A DNA stretch of 64,000 nucleotides from Paenibacillus sp. BIHB 4019. GTDB lineage: Bacteria > Bacillota > Bacilli > Paenibacillales > Paenibacillaceae. Under the pieces are notes generated by a model. That model was given only the letters and a program-made list of their open reading frames with translations. It made no database searches and was not told the DNA's origin. Positions within the stretch are counted from its first letter, which is position 1. Each line of letters begins with the position of its first letter. A program made the translations under genes and the position numbers. Below, in pieces: positions 9,417-18,913 of this stretch. Where the stretch lies: assembly GCF_002741035.1 (NCBI RefSeq), contig NZ_CP016808.1, positions 1,488,001-1,552,000 of the forward strand, read 5' to 3'.

Positions 9417-10538
9417 ATGGATAACCAAGAATCGCAGCGTAAAGAAGAAGAATTAAAAAATGCTGCGGAGCAAGAAACCAACACACACGAGGACAATCAA
9501 CATACGACTGAATCAACAATAGCTTCACCGAATGCGGCAGGAGGGGCGCCTTTGGGCGGATCAACTCCCCCGCCACCCCGTAAAAGCGGCAACGGAGCAT
9601 GGATTGCACTTTCAGCAGTTTTAGCTATTTTGCTAGTAATCGTCGCTATTAAACCGGTATTTGGCGGTGGCAACAATGCAGCCGTTGCAACGGTTAACAA
9701 AGTCGACATTACGAAAGAAGACCTTTACGAGGAAATGCTGAAATCAGGCGGTAAAACAACTCTCGACAATCTGATTACACAGCAGTTGATTACGCAAGAA
9801 GCTAAAGCTTCCAATGTTACGGTTACAGAAGCGGATATCGATGAAGAGATTAATACGCTGAAAGCAAGCTTCGGCACGGACGAGCAGTTCAACGCTGCAC
9901 TGGCACAATACGGCGTAACGCTGGAGAGCCTGCGTAAAGATGCTGAGACGCAAGTGAAAATCCGCAAGCTGCTTGAGCCATCCATTACGATTACCGATGA
10001 TCAAATTAAAGAAGCTTATGAGCAAAACAAAGCTTCCTATGGCACAGGCGAAGAAATTAAAGCTTCGCATATTCTGGTAGCTACGCAAGAGGAAGCAGAC
10101 GCGATTTTGAAGGAATTGAAAGATGGCGCTGACTTCGCAACGTTGGCGAAAGAAAAATCAACCGATACAGGCACGAAAGACAATGGCGGCGATCTTGGCT
10201 TCTTCGGCAAAGGCGTCATGGACCCTGCTTTCGAGGAAGCAGCCTTTGCACTGGAAGTTGATCAAATCAGCGACGTCGTTAAATCGAGCTTCGGTTTCCA
10301 TATTATTAAGAAAACCGGCTTTAAAGCGGCAACTTCCCCGACTTTTGAAGAGAAGAAGGAAGAAATCCGCAAGCAGCTGCTGAATCAACAAATTCAAGAG
10401 AAATCAGCTACTTGGATTCAAGAGATTCGCGACAAAGCAACGATTACTAACACGCTCGAAGAGAAAACAGAAGAAGAAACAGACGCAAGCGCTAATCCAG
10501 ACGCAGCTGTTTCTCCAGAAGCAAGCGCAGCACAATAA
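9417..10538 (+). CDS. Membrane-anchored parvulin peptidyl-prolyl isomerase (PrsA/SurA-like)
   Basis: 373 residues. An N-terminal hydrophilic tail of about 58 residues, rich in Glu, Gln and Pro (a PPPP run near 52), precedes one transmembrane helix (about 60-80), so the rest is predicted extracytoplasmic. A chaperone-like region (about 88-205, with VNKVDITKEDLYEEM) leads into a rotamase/parvulin domain (about 208-305) with the motifs KASHILV, GGDLGFFGKG and SSFGFHIIK. The tail after about 345 is acidic and disordered. Unlike Bacillus PrsA there is no lipobox; anchoring is by the uncleaved helix. Probable role: folding of secreted proteins at the membrane-wall interface. AAGGGAG precedes the ATG. 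Confidence 0.9.
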   Translation: MDNQESQRKEEELKNAAEQETNTHEDNQHTTESTIASPNAAGGAPLGGSTPPPPRKSGNGAWIALSAVLAILLVIVAIKPVFGGGNNAAVATVNKVDITKEDLYEEMLKSGGKTTLDNLITQQLITQEAKASNVTVTEADIDEEINTLKASFGTDEQFNAALAQYGVTLESLRKDAETQVKIRKLLEPSITITDDQIKEAYEQNKASYGTGEEIKASHILVATQEEADAILKELKDGADFATLAKEKSTDTGTKDNGGDLGFFGKGVMDPAFEEAAFALEVDQISDVVKSSFGFHIIKKTGFKAATSPTFEEKKEEIRKQLLNQQIQEKSATWIQEIRDKATITNTLEEKTEEETDASANPDAAVSPEASAAQ

Positions 10539-10584
10539 GCCCAACCGATTGAGGCTAACGCGCTTATGAACGTGCTCATGATTT

Positions 10585-10640
10585 AAAAAAAAGATCGTTG
10601 TCCGCCAGGCTTAATGCCTTTGGGACAGCGATCTTTTTTT
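10585..10640. terminator. Bidirectional intrinsic terminator
   Basis: GATCGTTGTCC (10593-10603) pairs with GGACAGCGATC (one G-T pair), and is flanked by an A-run before and seven T after. It serves the parvulin gene on the plus strand and the SulP gene on the minus strand. Confidence 0.85.
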
Positions 10641-10659
10641 GGTTTCATACACCCACCGT

Positions 10660-12066
10660 TTAGCCTTGCAAGGCGGCCCCTTTGCTCACGGTCACTTCCT
10701 TGCCGCTTGCCTTCAGCCGCTCTACCACTTTATTGAGTGCCAGCTGCGCCGTATGATCCCATATGCGCGACTGGCTAAGGTCGATATGAATTTCGTCGGC
10801 TTTGCAGTCCAGCTCAATGAGCTCTTCCAATCCAGAAGAAGAAGCGAAAAACAGCTGTCCATACACCCGATAAGTTCGCTTGCTGCCTTCCCATTCGCTA
10901 TGGATGTGCAGCTTGCGCGACACCGACACAACGAACCATACGAAGCTGATCAGCACGCCAACCAATACGCCAGCAGCCAAATCATGCGTGAACAGTACAG
11001 CAGCTACTGTCGCCACCATGACGACCGTTTCGGCAAGCGGCACACTGCGCGGCTTGAACACCGAGCGCCAGTCGAAGATGGCGATACAGACCATAATCAT
11101 AATGCCGACCAGCGCCGCCATCGGCACCTGTGCCAGCACATCGCCGAACAGAACGGCGAGCAGCAAGAGGAACAAGGCAGAAACGAGCGTTGACAGCCTA
11201 TGCTTCCCGCCCATTTTTACATTAAGCACCGATTCCGCAACAAGCGCGCAGCCTGCCATACCGCCGAAGAAACCCGCGACGACATTCGCAACGCCTTGTC
11301 CGCGCATTTCCTTATTTTTGTCCGTACGCTCTCCGGTCATCTCATCGAGCAAATTATGCGTCAGCATCGTCTCCGTATATCCAACGACAGCCAGCGACAA
11401 GGAATAAGGAAAAATGATTGCGAGCGTCTCCCAGCTAAGCGGAATATTCGGCAGCAGAAACGATGGCAGCGAAGCGTCAATTGCGCCAACACGAGTAACA
11501 CCGTCCATGCCGAATACCCATACAGCGAACGTTAGCACGACAACCGCCACCAGCGGTGATGGAATCGCCTTGAAATAACGGGGGAGAAAATAAATGATCG
11601 CCAGCGTCGCCGCAACTAACGCATACATTAGCCACGACTCGCCCTGAAAATAACGGAGCTGCGACAGGAGGATGAGAATCGCCAGCGCATTAATAAATCC
11701 GGTCAGCACGCCCTGCGGCACATATCTCATCAGCTTGCCCAGCTTAAATACACCCATAAAATATTGCAAAATTCCGGTCAAAATCGTAGCTGCAAACAAA
11801 TATTCGATGCCATGCTCCTTTACAAGCGTCAGCATCAGCACTGCCATCGAGCCCGCGGCTGCGGAAATCATGCCGGGACGGCCGCCAAGAAACGTCGTAA
11901 CGAGCAGGATACAGATTGAAGCATAAATCCCGACAACAGGCGGTACTCCCGCCATAAACGAAAAAGCCAGCGAATCCGGCACCAGTGCGAGCGTCGCCGT
12001 CATGCCCGCCAGCACATTCACCCGCACATCGGTCATCCACTGTCGCTTCCAAGATAAACGGCTCAT
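10660..12066 (-). CDS. SulP-family anion transporter with STAS domain
   Basis: 468 residues. The N-terminal part holds 10 to 12 hydrophobic segments with the SulP signature near the start (LVPDSLAFSFMAGVPPVVGIYAS) and the conserved GGRPGMISAAAGSMAV. A short cytoplasmic STAS domain (about 395-465) ends the protein. Members carry sulfate, bicarbonate, or dicarboxylates. The start is just 11 bases after the deoC stop, so the two are probably co-transcribed; a link between this anion carrier and deoxyribose metabolism is not established. This protein is at the short end of the family, which is typical for the bacterial branch. Confidence 0.88.
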   Translation of the reverse strand: MSRLSWKRQWMTDVRVNVLAGMTATLALVPDSLAFSFMAGVPPVVGIYASICILLVTTFLGGRPGMISAAAGSMAVLMLTLVKEHGIEYLFAATILTGILQYFMGVFKLGKLMRYVPQGVLTGFINALAILILLSQLRYFQGESWLMYALVAATLAIIYFLPRYFKAIPSPLVAVVVLTFAVWVFGMDGVTRVGAIDASLPSFLLPNIPLSWETLAIIFPYSLSLAVVGYTETMLTHNLLDEMTGERTDKNKEMRGQGVANVVAGFFGGMAGCALVAESVLNVKMGGKHRLSTLVSALFLLLLAVLFGDVLAQVPMAALVGIMIMVCIAIFDWRSVFKPRSVPLAETVVMVATVAAVLFTHDLAAGVLVGVLISFVWFVVSVSRKLHIHSEWEGSKRTYRVYGQLFFASSSGLEELIELDCKADEIHIDLSQSRIWDHTAQLALNKVVERLKASGKEVTVSKGAALQG

Positions 12067-12077
12067 ACCCTTTTCAC

Positions 12078-12758
12078 CTAATATCCTTCGCCTTTGCCGC
12101 CGTTCGCGATGGCGACGCTTGCGCTTGCACCAATGCGGGTGGCGCCAGCAGCCAGCATTTTGAGCGCGGTTTCCAAATCTCGTACTCCACCGGAAGCTTT
12201 AACACCCATGTCTGGCCCAACTGTACGGCGCATTAGCGCAATATCTTCCTCCGTTGCGCCGCCTTTGCCGAAGCCGGTCGACGTTTTGACAAAATCGGCG
12301 CCAGCCTCCTTGCAAATTACGCAAGCCCGCACCTTTTCCGCATCCGTAAGCAAGCCTGTTTCCAAAATGACCTTTACGATTGCCCTGCCCTTGCAAGCAG
12401 CCACAACCGCTTCAACATCGCGCTTCACGCCTGCTTCGTCGCCCGATTTCAGCAGCCCAATGTTCAGCACCATGTCCACCTCCGTTGCTCCGCAGGCAAT
12501 CGCGTCTTCCGCTTCCGCTGCCTTCGCCTTTGAAGTCGTTGCGCCAAGCGGGAAGCCCGCTACCGTCGTAATGCCTACGCCAGAGCCAGCCAGCTGAGCA
12601 GCCGCAAGCGCGACCCAGCCTGCATTCACGCAAACGGTGGCAAAATGATACGTTTTCGCTTCGGCACAAAGCTGAATGATTTCCTCTTTTGTCGCGTCGG
12701 CCTTTAGCATTGTGTGATCAATAACTCCAGCTACATTCGCTGCATTCGTACTGCTCAT
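12078..12758 (-). CDS. deoC: Deoxyribose-phosphate aldolase
   Basis: 226 residues, the usual family length. DeoC cleaves 2-deoxy-D-ribose 5-phosphate to glyceraldehyde 3-phosphate and acetaldehyde in deoxynucleoside catabolism. Visible landmarks are [11 protein letters not shown] at the start, [17 protein letters not shown] (Lys129), the Schiff-base lysine in FVKTSTGFG (Lys158) and the phosphate-binding KASGGVRD and RIGAS. GGAGGG lies nine bases before the ATG. The gene is directly downstream of a DeoR-like regulator (41-base gap) and upstream of a SulP gene. No nucleoside phosphorylase or nucleoside transporter lies next to it, unlike the dra-nupC-pdp operon of Bacillus subtilis. Confidence 0.95.
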   Translation of the reverse strand: MSSTNAANVAGVIDHTMLKADATKEEIIQLCAEAKTYHFATVCVNAGWVALAAAQLAGSGVGITTVAGFPLGATTSKAKAAEAEDAIACGATEVDMVLNIGLLKSGDEAGVKRDVEAVVAACKGRAIVKVILETGLLTDAEKVRACVICKEAGADFVKTSTGFGKGGATEEDIALMRRTVGPDMGVKASGGVRDLETALKMLAAGATRIGASASVAIANGGKGEGY

Positions 12759-12799
12759 TAATAAATCCCTCCACCTATCGTCTCTCTAGCCCGCCTTGT

Positions 12800-13756
12800 T
12801 CACGCCTCCGGCTTGTAATCCAGCAAATGCTTCGCCGTAATGTGATCGGTAATCAACGTATTAGCATATTGGCCAGCAAGCGCACCATACACCGCTTCGA
12901 CCTTGCTTGGGCCGCCAGCTACCAGCACGGACCATTCCTTGCGCTTCAGCTCCCCCAAATCAATGCCAATCGTGCGCAAGTCCAGCTCCTCGCTGACCAA
13001 CTGCCCGTTGATATCTATGAATCTTGAGCAAATATCCCCTACGCCGCGCGAGAAAATAATGCCCAAATCCTCATCGGAAAAATAATTCGCCCGCATCAGC
13101 ACCGAATCCTCGGTTGGCGCTCCTACGGTAACAACAGCGATATTCGCTTTTTTGCCCATATCAAGAATTTTGCGTATATGACGATCCGCTTCAATCGCAT
13201 GCTTCACAACCGCATGGTCAACAATAGCTGGAAGCGGAATCAAATAAGGCGACGTTTGATAAGCTTTAGCGAACAGCTGCGCGATCTCGTGGGCATACGT
13301 ATCGGTCTCGGAATGGCTGACACCTCCGTTGAGCTGCACCACCTTGACCTTCTTCGCATGCTTGTTCGGCAGACGGGTCGCTACTTCATACAAAGTCGTG
13401 CCCCAGGTTACGGCAATCGTATCGCCATCCTGCACCGTTTCATTGAGAAATGCAGCAGCAGCTTCTCCTATTACCCGCTTGGCCATCGCATCCTCATACT
13501 TAGGTACCGTGGCTACAATTGCGCGTTTCAAGCCGAAGCGCTCCTGCAATTGCCGTTCGCGGTCCGCATTGTCTGCTGCCGGGTCCATAATCTTGATCTG
13601 TACGATACCGTCAACCTTCGCCTGCTGCAAAAAACGCGAAACCGTTGGACGTGACACGCCGAGCTTCTTGGCTATTTCCTGCTGATTGTAGTCAAGCTCA
13701 TAGTACATGCGCGCTGCTTCAATCATTTTCATCTTTTTGTCGCTGAGTTCCTCCAT
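12800..13756 (-). CDS. DeoR/SorC-family sugar-binding transcriptional regulator
   Basis: 318 residues from the ATG at 13756. That start is preferred to 13870 because AAAGGAG is well spaced before it and the predicted promoter lies downstream of 13842. An N-terminal helix-turn-helix (about 10-55, with MYYELDYNQQEIAKKLGVSR and PTVSRFLQQA) is followed by a SorC-type sugar-phosphate-binding domain with VTWGTTLYEVA, VQLNGGV and VLVAGGPSK. The family includes B. subtilis DeoR, which is released from DNA by deoxyribose 5-phosphate. Position directly before deoC makes the same effector likely here (inference). Confidence 0.9.
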   Translation of the reverse strand: MEELSDKKMKMIEAARMYYELDYNQQEIAKKLGVSRPTVSRFLQQAKVDGIVQIKIMDPAADNADRERQLQERFGLKRAIVATVPKYEDAMAKRVIGEAAAAFLNETVQDGDTIAVTWGTTLYEVATRLPNKHAKKVKVVQLNGGVSHSETDTYAHEIAQLFAKAYQTSPYLIPLPAIVDHAVVKHAIEADRHIRKILDMGKKANIAVVTVGAPTEDSVLMRANYFSDEDLGIIFSRGVGDICSRFIDINGQLVSEELDLRTIGIDLGELKRKEWSVLVAGGPSKVEAVYGALAGQYANTLITDHITAKHLLDYKPEA

Positions 13757-13841
13757 CGGGCATCTCCTTTGGTGAGTCGCTCTTCCACATTTATCTATCT
13801 TGAGAATATGTTCAAATAATTGTAAGCAATATTTCAGTTTC

Positions 13842-13870
13842 ATTATATAAGGAAAAAAGCAAAACAACAA
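13842..13870 (-). promoter_or_regulatory. Promoter of the DeoR-like gene
   Basis: On the minus strand TTGTTG (13870-13865), 17-base spacer, perfect TATAAT (13847-13842). Its position overlaps the longer ORF extension and so supports the start codon at 13756. Confidence 0.65.
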
Positions 13871-13962
13871 CTACAGCTTTTGGACAGGATTTTCATGTCA
13901 ACATGTGGAATACGTATAAGGCGCGACCATAAACGACATTCTGATGGGAGGTATCACCTGCT

Positions 13963-15771
13963 ATGTTGAACAAGTTTAAGTGGTTCACATCCATTCTTTT
14001 GGCCGCGGCCCTGCTTCTAGGCGCTGCAAGCGTCTCGGCGGCTGCATCCACCCCAGAGAAGGCCGGCAAGCATATTACGCTTCTGCATACGAACGATATG
14101 CATGCCCGGGCGGTCGAAGCCGAAAGCAACGGCGAGCTCGGCTTTGCACGGCTGGCCGGTATTATCGACAGCTACAGGGCCAGCAATCCGAACACGCTCC
14201 TGCTGGATGGCGGCGATGCCATTCACGGCACTACCTTCGCTACGCTTGTAGAAGGCGAAAGCGTCGTACGCGTCATGAACGCAATGGGCTACGATGCGGC
14301 AGTCCCCGGAAATCATGAATTTAATTATGGCTACAACCGCCTCGTCGAGCTAGAACCCCAAATGGAATATCCGCTTCTGAGCGCCAACATTAGAGTAAAG
14401 AAAGACGATTCGCCGCTGTTTCATCCTTATGTCATTAAAGAGGTGGACGGCGTAAAAATCGGTATCTTTGGCCTGACCACACCCGAAACCGCCTACAAGA
14501 CGCATCCGAAAAATGTCGACGGGCTTGTGTTCACCGATCCAGCCGAAGAGGCGAAAGCGATCGTCGCCGAGCTGAAGGACCAGGTTGACGTCATCGTGGC
14601 ACTCGGCCATATCGGACAGGATGAGTCGAGCGCCGATACGAGCATTGGCATTGCCAAGGAAGTTTCCGGCATTGATGTTTTTATTGATGGGCACAGCCAT
14701 ACGGTGCTGAAAAAAGGGCTTGAAGCCGGACATGGCACCCTTATTGCAAGCGCCGGTGAATATACCAAATACATTGGCGTCGTCGATTTGTGGATCGATC
14801 AAGGCAAAGTAGTCAGCAAAGAAGCCAAGCTGATTGATTACAAAGCTGCTGCGGCAATTGCTCCTGATCAAAAAATTGCCGAGCTGGTCGATTCCATCGT
14901 CGCTGAGCAGCAGGAAATTCTCTCAACCGAGGTTGGCGAAACCGCTGTAAGGCTTGATGGCGAGCGCGAGCAGGTTCGCGCGGGAGAAACGAATCTTGGC
15001 AATTTGATTGCCGACAGCCTGCGTTCTATCACGAAGGCCGACATCGCCCTAACGAATGGCGGCGGTATCCGCGCTTCAATAGATGAAGGAATCATTACGC
15101 TGGGCGAGATCATTACGGTGCTGCCCTTCGGCAATCAAATCGTGACGCTTAACGTCACAGGCGCCGATATAAAAGCCGCTTTGGAAAATGGCGTTTCGGA
15201 TTACCCGAATCCGAAGGGCGCTTTTCCGCAAGTATCCGGCATCGCCTTCAAGATCGATACCGCCAAGGCAAAAGGCTCGCGCGTCCATTCCGTAACGGTA
15301 GGCGGCGCTCCGCTCGATGCAAAAAAATTATATTCGCTCGCGACGAATGATTTTATAGCAGCCGGCGGCGATGAATATACGATGTTCGCCAGCTATCCGC
15401 AGGCCGGCATGTTTGGCGCACTGGACGAAGCGCTCACGAGCTATTTGCGGGAGCTTGGAACAGCGGCAAAACCAGCTGTTGAGGGACGTATAACAGAGGG
15501 AGCAACGCCTAGCTCCGCTTCGCCCTCCCCGTCTTCCAGCACGAAGCCTAAGCCGGAAGTTATCCAGCCCGGCCCGTCGTCTCCGGCAGGCACCAATCAG
15601 GCGGAGCCTGCGAAGGCTGCCGACTATGCCAACTACACGGTGAAAAAAGGCGATACGCTCTGGTCGATTGCGAAGCGCTATAATACGACGTGGCAGGCGA
15701 TTCGCGACGTAAACCAAATTAAAAATCCCGACCGCATTTACATCGGACAGCAGCTCAAAATTCCGGCATAG
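13963..15771 (+). CDS. Secreted 5'-nucleotidase/UDP-sugar hydrolase with C-terminal LysM
   Basis: 602 residues. Signal peptide about 1-30 (WFTSILLAAALLLGAASVSAAA). The calcineurin-like metallophosphoesterase domain (about 38-260) has LLHTNDMHA, LLLDGGDAIHG, PGNHEFNYG, ALGHIG and IDGHSHT, which supply the dinuclear metal ligands. The 5-nucleotidase C-terminal domain (about 300-490) has NLIADSLR, TNGGGIRASI and the substrate-binding FIAAGGDEYTMF. A Ser/Pro-rich linker (about 510-555) leads to one LysM domain (about 557-602, YTVKKGDTLWSIAKRY), which binds peptidoglycan. The protein should therefore release phosphate and nucleosides from extracellular nucleotides while held in the wall. No LPXTG motif. 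GGGAGGT precedes the ATG. Confidence 0.93.
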   Translation: MLNKFKWFTSILLAAALLLGAASVSAAASTPEKAGKHITLLHTNDMHARAVEAESNGELGFARLAGIIDSYRASNPNTLLLDGGDAIHGTTFATLVEGESVVRVMNAMGYDAAVPGNHEFNYGYNRLVELEPQMEYPLLSANIRVKKDDSPLFHPYVIKEVDGVKIGIFGLTTPETAYKTHPKNVDGLVFTDPAEEAKAIVAELKDQVDVIVALGHIGQDESSADTSIGIAKEVSGIDVFIDGHSHTVLKKGLEAGHGTLIASAGEYTKYIGVVDLWIDQGKVVSKEAKLIDYKAAAAIAPDQKIAELVDSIVAEQQEILSTEVGETAVRLDGEREQVRAGETNLGNLIADSLRSITKADIALTNGGGIRASIDEGIITLGEIITVLPFGNQIVTLNVTGADIKAALENGVSDYPNPKGAFPQVSGIAFKIDTAKAKGSRVHSVTVGGAPLDAKKLYSLATNDFIAAGGDEYTMFASYPQAGMFGALDEALTSYLRELGTAAKPAVEGRITEGATPSSASPSPSSSTKPKPEVIQPGPSSPAGTNQAEPAKAADYANYTVKKGDTLWSIAKRYNTTWQAIRDVNQIKNPDRIYIGQQLKIPA

Positions 15772-15777
15772 CAGCAA

Positions 15778-15820
15778 AACAGCCCTTCGCCATTTTCAGA
15801 ATGGTGAAGGGCTGTTTCTC
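15778..15820. terminator. Bidirectional intrinsic terminator
   Basis: A 17-base stem, 15778-15794 against 15800-15816, with one wobble pair and a 5-base loop, followed by a T-rich stretch. It separates the convergent nucleotidase and MFS genes. Confidence 0.8.
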
Positions 15821-15842
15821 TTATATCTCTGACATGTCCCGG

Positions 15843-17051
15843 CTAAGCTTGTATGGACTTGCTGCTAGACTTGCTGCTGGCCTTGCTGCGCAGCCTGCGT
15901 TCAAAGCCTACATACAGCACAATGTACAGGACGAAAAATCCGCCGGACAGTAAATACATCGTCGAATAGTTGGTCACAGCGGCTACAGCTCCCAGCAATA
16001 TTGAACCGCTTCCGATGCCGATGTCAAAAGCATTGTAATAGGTGGCCGTCGCTACGCCTCTGCGCTCTGGCTCTACAAGATCGATAACCCAAGCCTGCAG
16101 CGCTGGGAACAGGGCGCCAAAGCCAAAGCCATAAAACAACCCCGACAGCAGCAGCATCGCGGTAGAATGCGTAAAATAAAGCATGACGCTAGCAATAATG
16201 CATAGAATAGCAGCAGGCAGCAGCACCCACATGCGCCCTTTGCGATCAAACAACGGGCCGCTAATAAAGCGGATCAGAAACTCGCTGATTGCCACGACAA
16301 GGAAGAAAATGCCGACACTGCCCAAGCCCTGCTCTTTGCCAAACAAAGCGATAAAGCTGAGCACCGTGCCGAAAGGAATGCCGATAAGCAGGCCAAGCAG
16401 CGAAGGCATAAACGCCTTGCGCTCCACGACGCTGTCCATCCAGCTTCCCGTTTCCGCCACAGGAGCGGCTGCGGCTGGCGCCTTCTTCTCCACACGCGGA
16501 AAGCGGACAAAGCAGGTGCTGATCAAGCTAAGCAGCATAACAACTGCCCCAATTAGAAACAATGCCTTAAACCCATATTCCGTCATAATCCAAATGCCAA
16601 AAAAGGGTCCTAAAGCGAATGAGATCGAATTCCCTGTCGCAAAAAAGCCCATGCCTTCTCCTCTTCGAGAGGCTGGCACTAAATCGGAGGCCGCTGTGCC
16701 GAACAGCGTCGTTGCAATGCCGAAGCCGACGCCGTGCACGACGCGCAGCACAAGCAGTACGGCAAGGGTCGCAGCTAAATAATAGCCGGTAAGCGCGATA
16801 AGACTGATGGCTACTCCAAGAAGCAGCAGCTTCTTCTGGCCCAGCCGCTTAATGCCGTAACCCGTTCCAAGCCGGGAAATGACGGCCGTAAACGTAAATA
16901 AGCCCATAATCAAACCAATTTGTGTTTGGCTGCCTCCCTGCTCCGCGGCAAACACGGGAAGTGTCGGCAGCAGCATCTCAAGCGCCATAAACAGCAGCAG
17001 ATTAGAGCCCATTAATAAAATGAAATTTTTTGACCATAGCGCCTCGCGCAT
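15843..17051 (-). CDS. MFS transporter, 12-helix type
   Basis: 402 residues with the typical major facilitator layout: about 12 membrane segments, a conserved motif-A-like region after TM2 (SRLGTGYGIKRLGQKK), the TM4 motif LRVVHGVGFGIATTLFGTAASDLVP and the second-half counterpart SGPLFDRKGR. It has a basic Ser/Lys-rich C-terminal tail (SKASSKSSSKS). The substrate cannot be told from sequence; relatives are often annotated as drug or sugar efflux carriers. AAGGAG precedes the ATG. It is divergent from the HD-GYP gene. Confidence 0.85.
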   Translation of the reverse strand: MREALWSKNFILLMGSNLLLFMALEMLLPTLPVFAAEQGGSQTQIGLIMGLFTFTAVISRLGTGYGIKRLGQKKLLLLGVAISLIALTGYYLAATLAVLLVLRVVHGVGFGIATTLFGTAASDLVPASRRGEGMGFFATGNSISFALGPFFGIWIMTEYGFKALFLIGAVVMLLSLISTCFVRFPRVEKKAPAAAAPVAETGSWMDSVVERKAFMPSLLGLLIGIPFGTVLSFIALFGKEQGLGSVGIFFLVVAISEFLIRFISGPLFDRKGRMWVLLPAAILCIIASVMLYFTHSTAMLLLSGLFYGFGFGALFPALQAWVIDLVEPERRGVATATYYNAFDIGIGSGSILLGAVAAVTNYSTMYLLSGGFFVLYIVLYVGFERRLRSKASSKSSSKSIQA

Positions 17052-17257
17052 TTTTCTATCTCCTTTATGTCTACAATCTAAGTATGAGACGTTCCGATCC
17101 CCTTACGATTCGTTCATCATATAGCAGTTTAATTATCCTGTCTACGATGAAAATGCCGGTCTTCAATTTTCTATTGCGGTCTTCGGCAAGTGTGATAACC
17201 TTTAGAAGAGGTTGTCTTCAGAAATCTCATTTTCCACACGAAGTGAGGAGCCTGTCT

Positions 17258-18811
17258 ATGAAACAAATGATAAGCGATGAACGGCTCGATGTGATTATTT
17301 TCAAAAAATTTATTGTTCAGCTTATCCGTAATTATCTGTTTGGCGGGGCTGTCGCTGTCCTTGGGGTAGGAAGCATCCTCATCTTTTCAACCTTGCAGCT
17401 ATCCAGTATTGAAATTATTCGGCTGGCGCTGCTGCTCGTCGTTTCGCTGATCATCATGTTCAGCTGCGAATGGCTGGCTTTCAAACGGCATATTAGGCCT
17501 ATACGCAATATTTTTTACATAGAAGCTACTTCTGCCCAGCTTCGAGAGGCCTATTTGCAAGTACATAACTTTCCGCTTTTATCGGTTAAACGGATCGCAG
17601 GTCCCCATTTTCTAGGTTTGGCAATTCCCGTTGGCAGTCTCACTTATATAAGTATAAAGCTGCAATGGATCGTATTTCCTTATTACTATATTGCGATAGG
17701 CGCAGCTTGTGCGGTGCTGATTGCGGCGATGCATGCCATGCTTGAGTTTTTTCTGACGACCAGGGCGATACCTCCGCTCATTACGCATATACGCGCGATG
17801 CATATTAAACGGTTTAACGCTGATTTGACGCTGGAGGGGCAAGTGCTGGTGACGATCAGGCGCAAGTTTCTGCTCAGCGCTTTTATTATCGGAACGCTGC
17901 CGATGCTTATGTTCAGCCTGGCGACGCAAATTCGCATAGAGGGGTACGCCAGTACCAGCTCCGCTTCTGCCGCCTATTGGCAATGGGCCGTCCTCATTCT
18001 TATTATTGGCATTTTATTTTCCTGGCTTAGCGCATCGCTGCTTTCCAAGGATATTCAATCGCCCATCGAGACGCTCCAGCAGGCGTTGGTCAGCGTTCAG
18101 GAAGGCAAGCTCGACCATAAGGCCGAGGATATTTATTCGGATGAGTTTTCCAAGCTTGTGGCCGGATTCAACCATATGGTCGATGGGCTGAAGGAGCGCG
18201 AGAAGCGCAACGCCCAGCTGCTGCAAAGCTATTTCATTACTCTAGCTGCGGCGCTTGAGGCTCGCGACCTCTACACCGCCGGGCATTCCGAGCGCGTAGC
18301 TGAATACGCTGTGCTCATCGGGCAGCTCGCTGGCTGGGACGATTCCGTTCTGGATACGATTCGCAAGTCGGCGCTGCTCCATGATATTGGCAAAATCGGT
18401 GTTCGTGACGCCGTGCTGCTGAAGGACGGCAAGCTGACTGACGAGGAATTCGATCAAATCAAACAGCATCCGATTTTGGGTGAAAATATTTTACGGCGCA
18501 TTGAGCCGGCTGATGCGATGGAGCATCTGCTTCCGGGCGTGCGCTCCCATCATGAGCGTTTTGACGGCAAAGGCTATCCCGACGGGCTCGCAGGCGAAAA
18601 TATTCCGCTGCTCGGCAAAGTCATTGCCATCGCTGACGCCTTCGATGCGATGACCTCCGATCGCCCCTACCGCAAGGGCATGACTGTATGCAAGGCGCTC
18701 ACCATTTTGGAAGAAGGCAAGGGAACCCAGTGGGACCCTGGCCTAGCCGAGTTGTTCATCCGCTGGCATAGGGAGCAGCAAGCATCAGAAGATACGCGTG
18801 CAGAGGCGTAA
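17258..18811 (+). CDS. Membrane HD-GYP cyclic-di-GMP phosphodiesterase
   Basis: About 517 residues from the ATG at 17258, chosen because GTGAGGAG lies seven bases upstream; the longer reading frame has no ribosome binding site. The N-terminal half has six or so hydrophobic segments (about 20-260) without a recognised sensor fold. A HAMP-like region (about 265-320, with KDIQSPIETLQQAL and DEFSKLVAGFNHMVDGL) couples to the HD-GYP domain (about 330-510). Catalytic residues are intact: HSERVAEYA, LLHDIGKIG (His375-Asp376), RSHHERFDGKGYPDG (GYP at 439-441) and IADAFDAMTSDRPYR. This should degrade c-di-GMP. The gene stands alone with its own terminator. Confidence 0.92.
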   Translation: MKQMISDERLDVIIFKKFIVQLIRNYLFGGAVAVLGVGSILIFSTLQLSSIEIIRLALLLVVSLIIMFSCEWLAFKRHIRPIRNIFYIEATSAQLREAYLQVHNFPLLSVKRIAGPHFLGLAIPVGSLTYISIKLQWIVFPYYYIAIGAACAVLIAAMHAMLEFFLTTRAIPPLITHIRAMHIKRFNADLTLEGQVLVTIRRKFLLSAFIIGTLPMLMFSLATQIRIEGYASTSSASAAYWQWAVLILIIGILFSWLSASLLSKDIQSPIETLQQALVSVQEGKLDHKAEDIYSDEFSKLVAGFNHMVDGLKEREKRNAQLLQSYFITLAAALEARDLYTAGHSERVAEYAVLIGQLAGWDDSVLDTIRKSALLHDIGKIGVRDAVLLKDGKLTDEEFDQIKQHPILGENILRRIEPADAMEHLLPGVRSHHERFDGKGYPDGLAGENIPLLGKVIAIADAFDAMTSDRPYRKGMTVCKALTILEEGKGTQWDPGLAELFIRWHREQQASEDTRAEA

Positions 18812-18856
18812 GCAAGCAAGCTCTGACGCTCGATGCACGGCATGCGGCATAAAGAC

Positions 18857-18890
18857 CAAAAAAATCCGCCTGCATGAGGCGGATTTTTTT
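18857..18890. terminator. Bidirectional intrinsic terminator
   Basis: AATCCGCC/GGCGGATT stem with seven A before and seven T after. It serves both the HD-GYP gene and the convergent cupin gene. Confidence 0.9.
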
Positions 18891-18913
18891 ATAAAATCGT
18901 TTGAATGTTTGGA

